Assembly (NCBI GenBank): GCA_016213775.1
Contig: JACQZR010000090.1
Location: 35,578 to 99,577 of the forward strand
DNA length: 64,000 nt
DNA from: Acidobacteriota bacterium
GTDB taxonomy: Bacteria; Acidobacteriota; Terriglobia; Bryobacterales; Bryobacteraceae
Reading direction: 5' to 3'
This document shows, one piece after another, positions 17,269 through 26,424 of this stretch. The position numbers and the translations under genes are program-made. Every line of letters starts with the position of its first letter. Position 1 is the first letter of the stretch. The notes beneath the pieces were generated by a model. The model searched no databases. It was not told the DNA's origin and worked only from the letters and a program-made list of their open reading frames with translations.

Positions 17269-17599
17269 GGAATTCTGCGCTTGCCCTTCATTCTAGTCTG
17301 GAAACGTGGTGAGCGTTTCACCCACGCAGCCGGCCGGCCCCGAGCGCGACCAGGGGGTCGCGCGCAGACGAGGGCGTCTGCCCTACGAAGCGGCGAAATG
17401 TCCAAACTCCGGAGGGGCCGATTGCCAAACGCGGCTCGGAATCGGTACGCACCCGCAGAACGCCACCCATCACCCGCGTGCTAAAATCATCTGGTAAAAT
17501 CAAAAGTTTGCTTGTCTAGCCTGCCCGAAGTCTCGTGAAACCTACATTTGGGAGCGAACGTCTCGTTAAGGGCGCAGAGAGGAAAGGACTGTTGTTTCG
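17269..17599. other. Divergent intergenic region upstream of bamA with a paired hairpin element
   Basis: 331 bases with no convincing gene. It contains two adjacent hairpins (see the repeat entry), then an AT-richer stretch with two TAAAAT-like boxes near 17483 and 17494. These may be -10 sites for bamA, though no good -35 is seen. The purine-rich GAGGAAAGGA just before bamA may act as its ribosome site. Confidence 0.5.
17343..17403 (+). repeat. Dispersed intergenic hairpin element, copy A
   Basis: GCGCGACC and GGTCGCGC pair around an AGGG loop, and right after that CAGACG and CGTCTG pair around another AGGG loop. They are followed by CCCTAC and the tail CGGCGAAATGTCC (17391-17403). Related pieces occur at 34092-34138 (tail CGGCGGAATGTCC) and 48453-48490 (GGGTCGCGCG, GACGAGG, TAC..AAACGG). 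Three gene-free occurrences with a common layout suggest a REP-like element. Confidence 0.5.
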
Positions 17600-20575
17600 A
17601 TGATGTTTCCCAGGCTTGGAAGCCTGCATGCCCGTAGCGTGTGCAAACTCACTATCCTCTGCGGCATTCTTGCAATCCAGCTCCCCCTGATCGCGCAACA
17701 ACAGCCGCCTGCACAGCCGCAGCCGCCTGCCCCGAAGCCTGCCCCACAGCAGAAGAAGACAAGCCCGTTCGAGAACGTTCCCTCCACACAGACGCCAGCG
17801 GCCCAGCCGCCCAAACCGGCGCCGGCCAAACCACAACTGGAGTCGCCTAAACCAGCCGAAACGCCAAAACCCGCCGCCGTCGAAGACGTGATCGAGGCCA
17901 TCGAGTTCCGTGGTTCGCGCCGTGTACCGCAAGACACTCTGCGCGCCATGATTCTCAGCAAGAAGGGCGACAAGCTCGACGAGGACGCACTGCACCGCGA
18001 CTTCATGGCCCTTTGGAACTCCGGCCGCTTTGATGACATCAGCTTGCAGAAGGAGCCAGGCGCAAGCGGTTGGATCGTTCGCTTCCTTCTCACTGAGCGC
18101 CGCGTGGTCCGTTCCATCAAGTACGAAGGCAACAAGTCGCTCACGATCTCCGAAATTCTCGACCGGTTCAAAGAGCGCCGCGTCGGTCTCACCGTCGAGT
18201 CGCAGTACGACCCGAACAAGGTGCAGCGCGCCACCAACGTGCTGAAGGAATACCTGTCCGAGCGCGGAAGGCAGTACGCGACCGTCGAGCCCGAAATCCG
18301 TCAGATCCCGCCGTCTTCACTGGAAGTGGTCTTCAAAATTGCGGAAGGCCCAAAAGTGAAAGTGGGCACTATCGACATCCAGGGCAACAAGGTTTTCAGT
18401 GATCGCGTGGTGACGCGCGCGATGAAGAACCTGCATCCCATCGGAATCCCGAAGTCCATCCTGTTTGAGAACATCTTCGCCAAGTCTTTCGATTCGAGCA
18501 AGCTCGAGGAAGACAAGGACCGCATCCGCAACAACTATCAGGAAAAGGGCTACTTCACCGCCCGATCCCTCGATCACTCCCTCAAGATCCGCGACGTTGG
18601 CGGCGGCAAGTTCCACTTCCCACTCTTCTATAGCAACAAGCCGGGCAAGGTGGCCGACCTCGTTCTCAACATCGAAGAGGGCCGCCAGTATCACCTCAAT
18701 AAGATCAACTTCGTCGGCGTCAAACTGTTCCGCACGCCCGACACCCTGATGCGCCCACTCTTTCAGATGGGCGAAGGCGACATCTTTTCCACCGCCAAGC
18801 TGCGCAAGGGCCTGGAGAATATGCGCAAGCTCTATGGCCAGTTCGGTTTCATCGACTTCGTTCCCGAACCCAGCTTCGATATCATCCCCAACAGCGACAA
18901 GCTCGACCTTACTTTGAACGTGGATGAAGGCAAGCAGTTCTTTGTCCGGCGCATCGACTTCTCCGGCAATACCACCACTCGCGACAAGGTCATCCGCCGC
19001 GAACTTCTCATCGACGAAGGCGACATCTACAACACGCAGTTGTGGGAAGTGAGCCTGCTGCGCCTCAACCAACTCGGCTACTTCGAAGTCCTGAAGGAAA
19101 ACGAAGCGGCCACCATCACGCGTGACACCAGAAGCAACACCGTCGACATCACACTCAAGGTGAAGGAGCGCGGCAAGAACTCCGTCCAATTGAACGGCGG
19201 CGTTTCCGGTATCGCCGGCAGCTTCATCGGCTTCGGCTATTCCACCAACAACTTTCTCGGCCTTGGCGAAACGCTCTCCATCAACTCGCAGTTGGGCGAC
19301 CGCGTTCGCGACGTCACTTTCGGCTTCACTGAACCCTACCTCTTCGACCGTCCGATCCAGGCCGGCTTCACCATATACGTCCAGCGCTTCAACTACGATC
19401 AGGCACGCGAAGTTTCGCTGCTCTCCGGCCGGAACCTCATCCCGCTCTATGAGCAGCTCGGCACTGGTAACCTCTTGAACTACGTCTCCAACGGCGGCGG
19501 CTTCACTGTCTATGCCAGCCACCAGTTGCGGAAGCTTCCCTTCGGCCGCATCGGTATCACTTACGGCTATAACAAGCAGCGGATCCAGACTCTCACTGAG
19601 GCAGCCACTACTTACTTCGACTACGTCAACTTCCAGGGTCTCAGCGGACCAAACTCGCTCGACGGTATCAAGACAAGCCAGATCACACCTTCGTTCACCT
19701 ACAACACGGTGGACCATCCGATCACGCCTTCGCGGGGCAAGAGCATCTTCCTCACCGCCCAATTCGCCGGCAGCATCCTTGGCGGTAACGTCAACACGGT
19801 CCAGCCGACGGTCGATTTTAAGTACTTCCGCCGCGGCTTCGCGAAGGGGCATGTCATCGGCTTCCACGGCTTGGGACGATACATCACGGGTTACGGCGGC
19901 AAGTCGGCTCCGCCGTTCAACCGCTTTTACATGGGTGGCGAGAACGATATCCGTGGCTTCGACATCTGGGGCATTAGCCCGATCGCGTTCATTCCCAACC
20001 AGGCTGAGGTCCCGCTGCTGAACTCGGACGGCTCAGCCCGCCAGCAGCGAGTGGTGGAGAATGGCGTTACTTCCTACGTGAACGTAAACAAGACCATCCC
20101 GACCTACCAGCTCATCTTCCCCGGTGGCGACACGCAGTTGGTCGGCAATGCGGAATACCGCATCCCGATCGTTGGACCCGTGGTTCTCGCGGCCTTTGTC
20201 GACGGCGGGCTCAACAAGCTCTTCCGTTCCAATCAGCTCACGCTCAATCCCGACCGGCTCTCGACCCTGAATGACAGCTACCCGCAGGCGGTGTTCCCCA
20301 AGGAGGCGGTGATCGCTCCTGGCACCGAGAAGCCCCGCATCTCAACGGGCCTCGAGCTGCAAATCATGATGCCTGTCGTCAACGCGCCGTTCCGCCTCTA
20401 CTGGGCCTACAATCCCATCATCTTCCAGGATTTCATCATCCCACCGGTGGCCGCTGACAGGTCCTATTTCCCGAACAACATCTCGTTCATCAATTCAATT
20501 GCGACGATCGGCAGACCATCGCCGTTCTTTGAAAAGAGAAGCCAGTTCCGCTTCACTATTAGCAGGACCTTCTAG
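17600..20575 (+). CDS. bamA: Outer membrane protein assembly factor BamA
   Basis: A 991-residue Omp85 protein, the core insertase of the BAM complex, placed in the outer membrane. After a signal peptide and a Pro/Gln-rich linker (about residues 30-95) come five POTRA domains, seen as repeats of IEFRGSRRV, IKYEGNKSL, IDIQGNKVF, INFVGVKLF and IDFSGNTTT. The 16-strand barrel follows from about 520, with the loop-6 motif IRGFD within GGENDIRGFDIWG, and ends in the C-terminal aromatic signature SRTF. The long low-complexity region before POTRA1 is unusual versus E. coli BamA (810 residues). An OmpH/Skp-type chaperone gene follows 65 bases downstream, a conserved pairing. Confidence 0.95.
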   Translation: MMFPRLGSLHARSVCKLTILCGILAIQLPLIAQQQPPAQPQPPAPKPAPQQKKTSPFENVPSTQTPAAQPPKPAPAKPQLESPKPAETPKPAAVEDVIEAIEFRGSRRVPQDTLRAMILSKKGDKLDEDALHRDFMALWNSGRFDDISLQKEPGASGWIVRFLLTERRVVRSIKYEGNKSLTISEILDRFKERRVGLTVESQYDPNKVQRATNVLKEYLSERGRQYATVEPEIRQIPPSSLEVVFKIAEGPKVKVGTIDIQGNKVFSDRVVTRAMKNLHPIGIPKSILFENIFAKSFDSSKLEEDKDRIRNNYQEKGYFTARSLDHSLKIRDVGGGKFHFPLFYSNKPGKVADLVLNIEEGRQYHLNKINFVGVKLFRTPDTLMRPLFQMGEGDIFSTAKLRKGLENMRKLYGQFGFIDFVPEPSFDIIPNSDKLDLTLNVDEGKQFFVRRIDFSGNTTTRDKVIRRELLIDEGDIYNTQLWEVSLLRLNQLGYFEVLKENEAATITRDTRSNTVDITLKVKERGKNSVQLNGGVSGIAGSFIGFGYSTNNFLGLGETLSINSQLGDRVRDVTFGFTEPYLFDRPIQAGFTIYVQRFNYDQAREVSLLSGRNLIPLYEQLGTGNLLNYVSNGGGFTVYASHQLRKLPFGRIGITYGYNKQRIQTLTEAATTYFDYVNFQGLSGPNSLDGIKTSQITPSFTYNTVDHPITPSRGKSIFLTAQFAGSILGGNVNTVQPTVDFKYFRRGFAKGHVIGFHGLGRYITGYGGKSAPPFNRFYMGGENDIRGFDIWGISPIAFIPNQAEVPLLNSDGSARQQRVVENGVTSYVNVNKTIPTYQLIFPGGDTQLVGNAEYRIPIVGPVVLAAFVDGGLNKLFRSNQLTLNPDRLSTLNDSYPQAVFPKEAVIAPGTEKPRISTGLELQIMMPVVNAPFRLYWAYNPIIFQDFIIPPVAADRSYFPNNISFINSIATIGRPSPFFEKRSQFRFTISRTF

Positions 20576-20640
20576 GTTCTGGATGCGCGGACAGCCCCGA
20601 TAGATATACCATGGAGTGATTTGAAGGAGTTTCGCTGATT

Positions 20641-21222
20641 ATGCAACTGAGACAACTAGGGTGGCTGCCGCTTTTCGTGGCACTGTTCGCCGGGCTGGCC
20701 GCTGCGCAGAGCAAGGTCGGTATCATCAACATCAACGCAGCCATTGCCAACACCAAGGACGGCCAGGCCAAGATCCAGGAACTGGAAGGCAAGTTCGCCC
20801 CCAGGAAGAAGGAACTGGAGAAGAAGCAGCAGGCCATTCAGGCGCTTCAAGCGCAGATGCAGAAGGGTGGCACCGTCCTCAGCGAAGAACAGAAGACCCG
20901 CATCGCCCGCGACATCGATTCCCAAACCAAAAGCTACAATCGCGACCTCGAAGATGCACAGCAGGAACTCGAAGCCGAGCAGCAGAAAATCTTCCAGGAA
21001 CTCGGAGCCAAAATGATGGTGGTCATCGACAAGCACGCCAAGGAGAAGGGCTTCTCCCTCGTCATCGACGTCAGCAGCCAGCAAACCCCCGTGCTCTACG
21101 CTTCCGATGAAGTCGACATCACCAAGTCCATCATTGAAGCCTACGACAAGCAGGCTCCCACGGCTCCTGGCACGGTGAAGCCGCTCACCCCGGCTCCCAA
21201 GCCTCCCGCCACCAAGAAGTAG
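20641..21222 (+). CDS. skp: OmpH/Skp-family periplasmic chaperone
   Basis: A 193-residue exported protein. The signal peptide (LPLFVALFAGLAAAQ) is followed by the Skp beta-core start VGIININAAIANTKDGQ. A long Lys/Glu/Gln-rich coiled-coil arm (about 45-120) follows, then the returning strand FSLVIDVSSQQTPVLYAS and DITKSIIEAYD. Skp trimers hold unfolded outer-membrane proteins on their way to BamA. A Pro-rich tail (PGTVKPLTPAPKPP) extends past the normal Skp end. ATG at 20641 has AAGGAG at 20624-20629. It lies 65 bases after bamA, consistent with co-regulation of both parts of the outer-membrane assembly path. Confidence 0.88.
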   Translation: MQLRQLGWLPLFVALFAGLAAAQSKVGIININAAIANTKDGQAKIQELEGKFAPRKKELEKKQQAIQALQAQMQKGGTVLSEEQKTRIARDIDSQTKSYNRDLEDAQQELEAEQQKIFQELGAKMMVVIDKHAKEKGFSLVIDVSSQQTPVLYASDEVDITKSIIEAYDKQAPTAPGTVKPLTPAPKPPATKK

Positions 21223-21228
21223 TCGGCA

Positions 21229-22188
21229 TTACTCACGACACGCTTTACGCAGCGCGGCACGCAACGCCGCGCTGTTCGTGTTCTGGACCGCTTCTTCCAC
21301 CCTCTCGCGTACCTCTTCCCGCAACAGGCTTGGTCCCAAGGCAGCGATAGCATGTCCCGCCGTGATCGCGTCCGATGGATGAATCAGGGCAATCAAATAA
21401 TCCACGGCCTCCGCTCGCCGCGTTGCTCCTATCGCCAGCAACAACGCCTCGCGAAACCGCGCCGAACGGGCCGTTCCGTCCCGAGCCGCGAGTGCGTCGA
21501 ATGCGTCGATAGACGTCGTCTCGCCGAGCGCCGCGGCGGCCTCAAACGCCGTGTCTTCGAACTCCTGCTGCAGGTACCCGCTGACCAACGGAATCGCCTC
21601 GCGCTCCTCTAAACTCAGCAGCGCGGAGAAACACTCCCCAATCACTTCCGGTTGATCGCCGCAGCCGATGCGCAACCGCAGTAGCAGGGCTCCCTCGGCG
21701 CGGCCCAACTGCGCGACAGCCCGTGCCGCGTCGCGACGCACGGGAATCGCCGGGTCAGTCAAAAGTCCGGTGAGATGGCGGAGAATGATGAGATCGCTCA
21801 ACGACCGGCAGACAGCCAGCGCCAGACCGCAGGTGCCGCGCAGTGTGATCGCCGTGTCTTCCTGCCCGCCGAACACCGGCTCCATCTGCACATGCCGCAG
21901 CCCGGTGATATACAATTCCGGGTCTTCGTATTCGAAATCCTTAAGTGCCTTGGCAATGGCGTTCTTGGCCCAACATTGCGTATCGGTCTTCACCGGATTC
22001 CCAAGAAACCGGTGAAACGCCGACACCAGATCCGGAGCCAGTTCCGTGATCCGCAGTTCTCCCACCAACGCCGCGGCCTTGGAGACCAGATAGTTATTCC
22101 GGTCTCCCAGAGCTTTCTTGAGCGCAGCCGGTGTAGGCTCCGCGCGCAATGCGCGAACCCTCTCCTCAAATGCTCGCCGGTCCGCCAC
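21229..22188 (-). CDS. HEAT-repeat protein
   Basis: A 319-residue cytosolic all-helical protein made of repeated HEAT-type helical pairs. Recurrent Ala/Leu patterns include KALGDRNNYLVSKAAALVGEL, ARAVAQLGRAE, AAAALGETTSIDAFDAL and AGHAIAALG. No catalytic motif is visible. HEAT proteins act as scaffolds or as phycobilin-lyase-like and armadillo-type binding modules; nothing points to a given partner. It ends 6 bases after the convergent skp stop, and its start is 6 bases after the stop of the Gfo/Idh/MocA gene on the same strand, so both may be cotranscribed. Confidence 0.8.
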   Translation of the reverse strand: MADRRAFEERVRALRAEPTPAALKKALGDRNNYLVSKAAALVGELRITELAPDLVSAFHRFLGNPVKTDTQCWAKNAIAKALKDFEYEDPELYITGLRHVQMEPVFGGQEDTAITLRGTCGLALAVCRSLSDLIILRHLTGLLTDPAIPVRRDAARAVAQLGRAEGALLLRLRIGCGDQPEVIGECFSALLSLEEREAIPLVSGYLQQEFEDTAFEAAAALGETTSIDAFDALAARDGTARSARFREALLLAIGATRRAEAVDYLIALIHPSDAITAGHAIAALGPSLLREEVRERVEEAVQNTNSAALRAALRKACRE

Positions 22189-22194
22189 GGATCG

Positions 22195-23478
22195 CTAGAC
22201 GAAGCTATACGTGTTCTTCTTGTCGTCCCAAATGCACTTCTTGCCGCGCCGCAGCGACAACGTCGCCATGTGCCCGGAAATCGCCGCCTGCTGACCAACC
22301 GACACCGGCGCAATCAGCTTCTCCTTGCCGCGAATCGCTTGCAGCCAGTTCTTCACATGATTCTGCACGGCGATGTTGTCATTGCCAGGCAACTCGATTT
22401 TCTGCTCCTTCCGCGCCGCTACCTTCGGAGGCGCCTGCCCGCGGAACTTCTCCGGCGTGAACGTGAGAATCTGCCGGTTCAGCACTTCGATCGTCCCTTC
22501 GTTGCCCATGAACTGCTCGCCGTACCCGTAATTCTCATTGCCGAAGTAGCACGAGTAGTTGATGTGGAACTTGCTCGGAGCGTAGTCGTAGATCGCGCTC
22601 AGACAATCCGGCACTTCGCGGTCATCGCTCGGATCGGTCCAGCGGTAGATCCCGCCGGACGCCATGCACGAAGTCGGTACAGTCTTGCCGCACACAAAAT
22701 TCGTGATGTCGGTCTGGTGCACCAGCAGGTCCGTCGAGATCCCGCCGGAATAATCCCAATACAGCCGCCATTGATAATAGCGGCCCTTGTGGAACGGCTT
22801 CTTCGGAGCCGCGCCGAGGAATTTCTGCCAGTCGGTATTCTGTTCGTTTGCGTCCGCGGGGATCGTATACCGCCACGCCGGGTTCGTGTCCAGCGAGTTG
22901 CGGTACCAGAACGCCCGCACATAATGGATCTCGCCGATCATCCCCTGCGCCACCATTTCCTTCGCCTTAATGTAGAGCGAGTTGCTGCGGTTCTGCGTCC
23001 CGACCTGAACCACCTTGCCGGTTTTCTCTGAGAGCTTCAAAATCTCGAAGCCTTCTTCAATGGTGTGAGCCAGCGGCTTTTCCACGTAGATGTTCTTGCC
23101 GGCCTTCAACGCCGCGATCGTCATAGGATAGTGCAGGTGCTCCGGCGTAGCAATCACCACAGCGTCAATCGACTTGTCGGCCAGCAACTCGCGATAGTCC
23201 ACGTAGGTCTTCGGCGTATTGCCGCCCATAGTCTGGACGCGGTCCTTACCGCGATTCAGATTGCCGCTGTAGGTGTCACAGGTGGCCACCACCTTGAACG
23301 GCTTGGAGTTGCCTTTGTAGAGCATATCCATCAGGTAGTAGCCGCGGCCGCCCGTGCCGATCCAGCCGAGTTGCAGCTCGCTGTTCTGGTTTTGCGCCGA
23401 TACCATCGCCGGAGCGGCTGCCGCGGCAGCGCGCACAAAATCCCGGCGGGAAGTGGATGTCGTTGAAGATTCGGACAT
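22195..23478 (-). CDS. Tat-exported Gfo/Idh/MocA-family oxidoreductase
   Basis: A 427-residue NAD(P)-dependent oxidoreductase with a Tat signal (SRRDFVRAAAAAAPAMVSA). The Rossmann motif is GWIGTGGRGYYL, and the family lysine lies in VEKPLAHTIEEG. The ATG at 23478 is preferred over an upstream in-frame ATG at 23526 because it has AAGGAG 12 bases before it and places the Tat twin arginine near the start. Family members oxidise or reduce sugars and inositols; periplasmic copies are common in Acidobacteriota and Planctomycetota. Substrate unknown. Confidence 0.88.
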   Translation of the reverse strand: MSESSTTSTSRRDFVRAAAAAAPAMVSAQNQNSELQLGWIGTGGRGYYLMDMLYKGNSKPFKVVATCDTYSGNLNRGKDRVQTMGGNTPKTYVDYRELLADKSIDAVVIATPEHLHYPMTIAALKAGKNIYVEKPLAHTIEEGFEILKLSEKTGKVVQVGTQNRSNSLYIKAKEMVAQGMIGEIHYVRAFWYRNSLDTNPAWRYTIPADANEQNTDWQKFLGAAPKKPFHKGRYYQWRLYWDYSGGISTDLLVHQTDITNFVCGKTVPTSCMASGGIYRWTDPSDDREVPDCLSAIYDYAPSKFHINYSCYFGNENYGYGEQFMGNEGTIEVLNRQILTFTPEKFRGQAPPKVAARKEQKIELPGNDNIAVQNHVKNWLQAIRGKEKLIAPVSVGQQAAISGHMATLSLRRGKKCIWDDKKNTYSFV

Positions 23479-23635
23479 GGAAGTAGAAAACTCCTTATTG
23501 CATGCCAGTTGCTGCTGGCCTCTCACTTGATTAACTCTTCAGCATATCACCCTCGTCAGCCTGAGACCCACGACTCGGGCATAATGGAAGGGACGACGAT
23601 GAACCAAATGCTCCAACTGGGCAACGTACAGGTGG

Positions 23636-23902
23636 ATGAAGCCAAACTGCCAGCGATACAGAGTGCATGAACTCTCGCTTTTTGGATCGGCCGCGCGTGG
23701 CGAGATGCGGGCGGAAAGTGACATAGATTTGCTCGTAGAGTTCTTGCCGAAAGCGAAAGTCGACCTCGTGGAGTACGCCGGCCTGTTGTTGGATTTGTCC
23801 CAGTTGCTGGGCCGAAGAGTCGATTTGGTCTCGAAAAACGGACTGAAACCGCTGATCCGAGCCTCTGTGCTCGAAGAGTCGCGGCTTCTGTATGCGGCAT
23901 GA
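23636..23902 (+). CDS. MNT-type nucleotidyltransferase antitoxin (MntA-like), probably N-terminally damaged
   Basis: An 88-residue protein with the minimal nucleotidyltransferase signature LFGSAARGE followed by SDIDLLVEF (the G-S and D-x-D metal-binding residues are intact). Family proteins normally have about 20 more N-terminal residues. Those residues are visible in the other frame just upstream (ATG at 23599: MNQMLQLGNVQVDEAKLPAI, then frame loss). A small deletion near 23640-23660 thus appears to have separated them. MntA antitoxins block the HEPN toxin HepT by adenylylating it. The gene overlaps the HEPN-like remnant by 11 bases, the usual TA layout. Confidence 0.6.
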   Translation: MKPNCQRYRVHELSLFGSAARGEMRAESDIDLLVEFLPKAKVDLVEYAGLLLDLSQLLGRRVDLVSKNGLKPLIRASVLEESRLLYAA

Positions 23903-24100
23903 GGGTCTGTATCTCAATGACATTGTTGAGGCCGCGGATCACTTCATCCTGGGAAGCAAATCGAGGGATTTCAGCATACCTATTTCGGGATCGACTGGGA
24001 GGTGGTATGGCTTGCCGCCACGGATCGGTGTCCGTCCTTGCGAGGACAGATCGCGGCCATTCTCGCAGCAGAGTTCGGCGGATTGAATAGCGCGGAATGA
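23892..24100 (+). pseudogene. HEPN-domain toxin (HepT-like) remnant
   Basis: The first part reads MRHEGLYLNDIVEAADHF, the typical HepT N-terminus. The last part (from 23975 in another frame) reads HTYFGIDWEVVWLAA and runs to a TGA at 24098-24100, the typical HepT C-terminus. The middle, including the Arg of the R-x4-6-H RNase motif, is missing, and the two parts are out of frame. So a deletion of perhaps 120-200 bases has destroyed the toxin. The adjacent MNT antitoxin is also damaged. Confidence 0.65.
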
Positions 24101-24182
24101 GGCGGAATGGTGAGAAGGCCCGGCCAAGCCGCGGATGCCGATCGTGTTGCCATCTAACAAGAAAGTGGCGAAACTTGTACCC

Positions 24183-24575
24183 ATGACTCCATCCAAAGGA
24201 CTGGGAAGCAATCCAATCGTGGCCTTTGTAGCCACTACCGATCCGGAGCGCGCGAAGGCCTTCTATGGCGGCATTCTGGGACTGCGCCTCGCCAGCGAGG
24301 AGTTACCCTTTGCCATCGTCTTTGATGCGGGCGGAACCATGCTGCGGGTAACCATTGTGAAAGAGGTCGCACCGCCGCATCATACGGTCTTAGGCTGGGC
24401 GTCGCGCGACATCGAGGCCACCGTGCAGGAACTGGAGGCAGCGGGCGTTGTCTTCTTCCGTCTGCCCTTTATGAGCCCCGATGGACCACCTATCTGGGAC
24501 GCGCCCGGCGGTGCACGCGTGGCTTGGTTCAAGGACCCGGATGGCAACACGCTGAGCGTGTCGTATCATCCATAG
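24183..24575 (+). CDS. VOC-family (glyoxalase/dioxygenase-like) protein
   Basis: A 130-residue vicinal-oxygen-chelate protein with two beta-alpha-beta-beta-beta units. The first opens IVAFVATTDPERAKAFYGGILGL, and the second holds the ending WFKDPDGNTLSVS with the DPDGN turn and metal-site region. Family roles include glyoxalase, antibiotic resistance and dioxygenase activities; the specific one is unknown. The start chosen is the ATG at 24183; an in-frame ATG at 24135 would add 16 residues that do not fit the fold. It is convergent with the PD40 gene, whose stop is 3 bases away. Confidence 0.82.
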   Translation: MTPSKGLGSNPIVAFVATTDPERAKAFYGGILGLRLASEELPFAIVFDAGGTMLRVTIVKEVAPPHHTVLGWASRDIEATVQELEAAGVVFFRLPFMSPDGPPIWDAPGGARVAWFKDPDGNTLSVSYHP

Positions 24576-24578
24576 GCC

Positions 24579-25739
24579 TTACAATACAGCCACCTGCTCG
24601 ATCATCTTCCCTTGCAACACCTTCTCCGTCCGCCCCTCCGGGGTCAAGCGGTGAATCGCATTGCCATTCGAATACACCACATCACCATCCGGCGTGATGT
24701 CGAAAGACAGCACTCCCTTCGCCATCACCTTCGTTCCCCCGCCGGCAGTCCGCCGCACCAACTCCCATGAGTCCGGCACAATCGCCTTCTGCGGATCTTC
24801 TTCGTGCTGCATCCGCGCAGCCTCGCTCAGATTCCCGAAGATCATCATCCGCATCGGATCCAGATGCCGCGCCGCGGCGCCCTTGGGTGTTACCAGAGGT
24901 TTGCCTGTATATCGCATCGAGAAGAAATTGAAAAACTGAAACACGGCATAGAGCATGCGGAACGGAAACAACACCGCGTCCTTCAGCGCCGCCAGCGGAC
25001 TCACCTTCGTCGCGTGCGGATGCTCCTTGCGGATGTAGTAAAGCGTTTCGTCGGAGGTCATGTGCGGTGAAAGCAGGTCCTTCTCCGGCTCTTCCACCAG
25101 CGTCGTCACGGCCCCCGTATCCAGGTTCAATTCGTGAATCGCAAACGGGCTGAACCCGGTCACCTGACCTGCCGCATTTCGTCCAACACCAGCACTCTGA
25201 TACACCAGCCGCCGCCCACGGCCGGGCACCCACCGTGGAGCAAAATCCACAGAGTCCCCCTCCGTGGCTTCGTAGAATTCGTTGCCCTCGATGCTCAACA
25301 CAGCGATGTTGGTGATGAACGTGTTGTGCGCCACCGACGCCGCAATCATCTCGCCGTCCGGACTCAGGGACAGGTGCCGCAGCCGGAAGTCGGCCGTGTG
25401 AAACAACCGCCGCTCCACCCCATCCGCATCCACCAGAAACACACCGCCGACATCGTTGGTCTCAAGCGTATAGAGCAGATGACCACTGGCCGGTCCGCGA
25501 CACACGCCCGTGATGTGGATGGGAAACTCGCCAGTGTCCCGCGGCTGCGCGCCCCACAGCATTCCCGACATGAACTGCGCCCCGCGGCCCTCGGATTTCC
25601 AGGCGTGGCGCTGGTGAATCTGCGCGGCCCGTTCGCGCAGCGATCGTCCAAAGGCGCTCTCCAGGCGAGTGGTGGCGCCCCCGTCGTGCAGCAGGTGCAA
25701 CCCGCCCTGCGAAATGTAGACGAACTTAGGGTGGTTCAC
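24579..25739 (-). CDS. PD40-type beta-propeller protein
   Basis: A 386-residue protein of WD40-like/PD40 propeller repeats, seen as recurrent PDG and S-DE-L-YY motifs (LSLSPDGEMIAASV, HMTSDETLYYIRKEHP, DITPDGDVVYSNGNAIHRL). The best start is the GTG at 25739, just before NHPKFVYISQGG. Further upstream the frame only mirrors the opposite zinc-ribbon gene. About residues 245-310 hold an uncommon hydrophobic helical insertion (LFPFRMLYAVFQFFNFFSM) inside the propeller, which may be a membrane or partner contact. Such propellers appear in oligogalacturonate lyase-like and TolB-like proteins, but no catalytic residues are recognised here. No signal peptide is visible. Confidence 0.7.
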   Translation of the reverse strand: MNHPKFVYISQGGLHLLHDGGATTRLESAFGRSLRERAAQIHQRHAWKSEGRGAQFMSGMLWGAQPRDTGEFPIHITGVCRGPASGHLLYTLETNDVGGVFLVDADGVERRLFHTADFRLRHLSLSPDGEMIAASVAHNTFITNIAVLSIEGNEFYEATEGDSVDFAPRWVPGRGRRLVYQSAGVGRNAAGQVTGFSPFAIHELNLDTGAVTTLVEEPEKDLLSPHMTSDETLYYIRKEHPHATKVSPLAALKDAVLFPFRMLYAVFQFFNFFSMRYTGKPLVTPKGAAARHLDPMRMMIFGNLSEAARMQHEEDPQKAIVPDSWELVRRTAGGGTKVMAKGVLSFDITPDGDVVYSNGNAIHRLTPEGRTEKVLQGKMIEQVAVL

Positions 25740-25874
25740 GGCCTTCTGTTGGATTGTTCGGCGGAACGCTCTCAGAACCCTCTGAGTGGAAACCCTGAGA
25801 AGGACTCCTGATTTTGGATGTGCATCCGAAGTCCTTCGCGCATTCCGCCGATCGTACCCGTGAGTGCCTCGCCC

Positions 25875-26369
25875 ATGAACTGCTTTTCCTGCGGCGCGCC
25901 AATGCGCATTGACGTCGAGAAAACCCGCTGGCAATGCGACTACTGCGGTGGCGTCGAAGTGCCCAACCCCGATGCTGACGGCGTCGCTCTGCTCGGGGGA
26001 TCCACCGGGCTCGAATGTCCTGTCTGCCACGTGCAACTCGTGCACGCCGCGGTGCGGAATGTTCCCTTGTTTGCGTGCCCCGTTTGCCGCGGAGTCCTCG
26101 TCGAAATAGCTACCTTTCAGGGTCTGATCCTCGAAATGCGCGCCAACTATGATAGTCCCGCGCTCCCCGGAAAGCCCATTCAACCGAAAGACCTGGAGCG
26201 TCGCATTCAGTGCCCTCGCTGCCATCAGCCAATGGACACCCACCCCTATGCCGGCGGTGGATGCGTCGTCATTGACAATTGCCCCGATTGTGCCTGCAAC
26301 TGGCTCGATTACGGCGATCTGCACCGCATCGTCAACGGGGCCGGCAGTCCCGGCGCAGCCCGCTGCTGA
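25875..26369 (+). CDS. Zinc-ribbon protein with three zinc-binding clusters
   Basis: A 164-residue protein starting at MNCFSCGAPMRID. It has CxxC pairs at CFSCG, CDYCGG, CPVCH, CPVCRG, CPRCH and CPDCACNW, forming three putative zinc ribbons. The final motif (C-P-x-C-x-C-x-W-L-D-x-G) is typical of the TFIIB-type zinc-ribbon family (zf-TFIIB) widespread in soil bacteria. The role is unknown; nucleic acid or protein binding is likely. Its start is 136 bases from the divergent PD40 gene. Confidence 0.75.
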   Translation: MNCFSCGAPMRIDVEKTRWQCDYCGGVEVPNPDADGVALLGGSTGLECPVCHVQLVHAAVRNVPLFACPVCRGVLVEIATFQGLILEMRANYDSPALPGKPIQPKDLERRIQCPRCHQPMDTHPYAGGGCVVIDNCPDCACNWLDYGDLHRIVNGAGSPGAARC

Positions 26370-26424
26370 CGACTCCTCCAACCCCAGGTTCAGTAACCAG
26401 TACTATAAGCCCGTGGAAAGCTCC

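Noticed and set aside
25740..26381. N-terminal extension of the PD40 gene
   Set aside because: It lies opposite the well-supported zinc-ribbon gene and has no propeller pattern.
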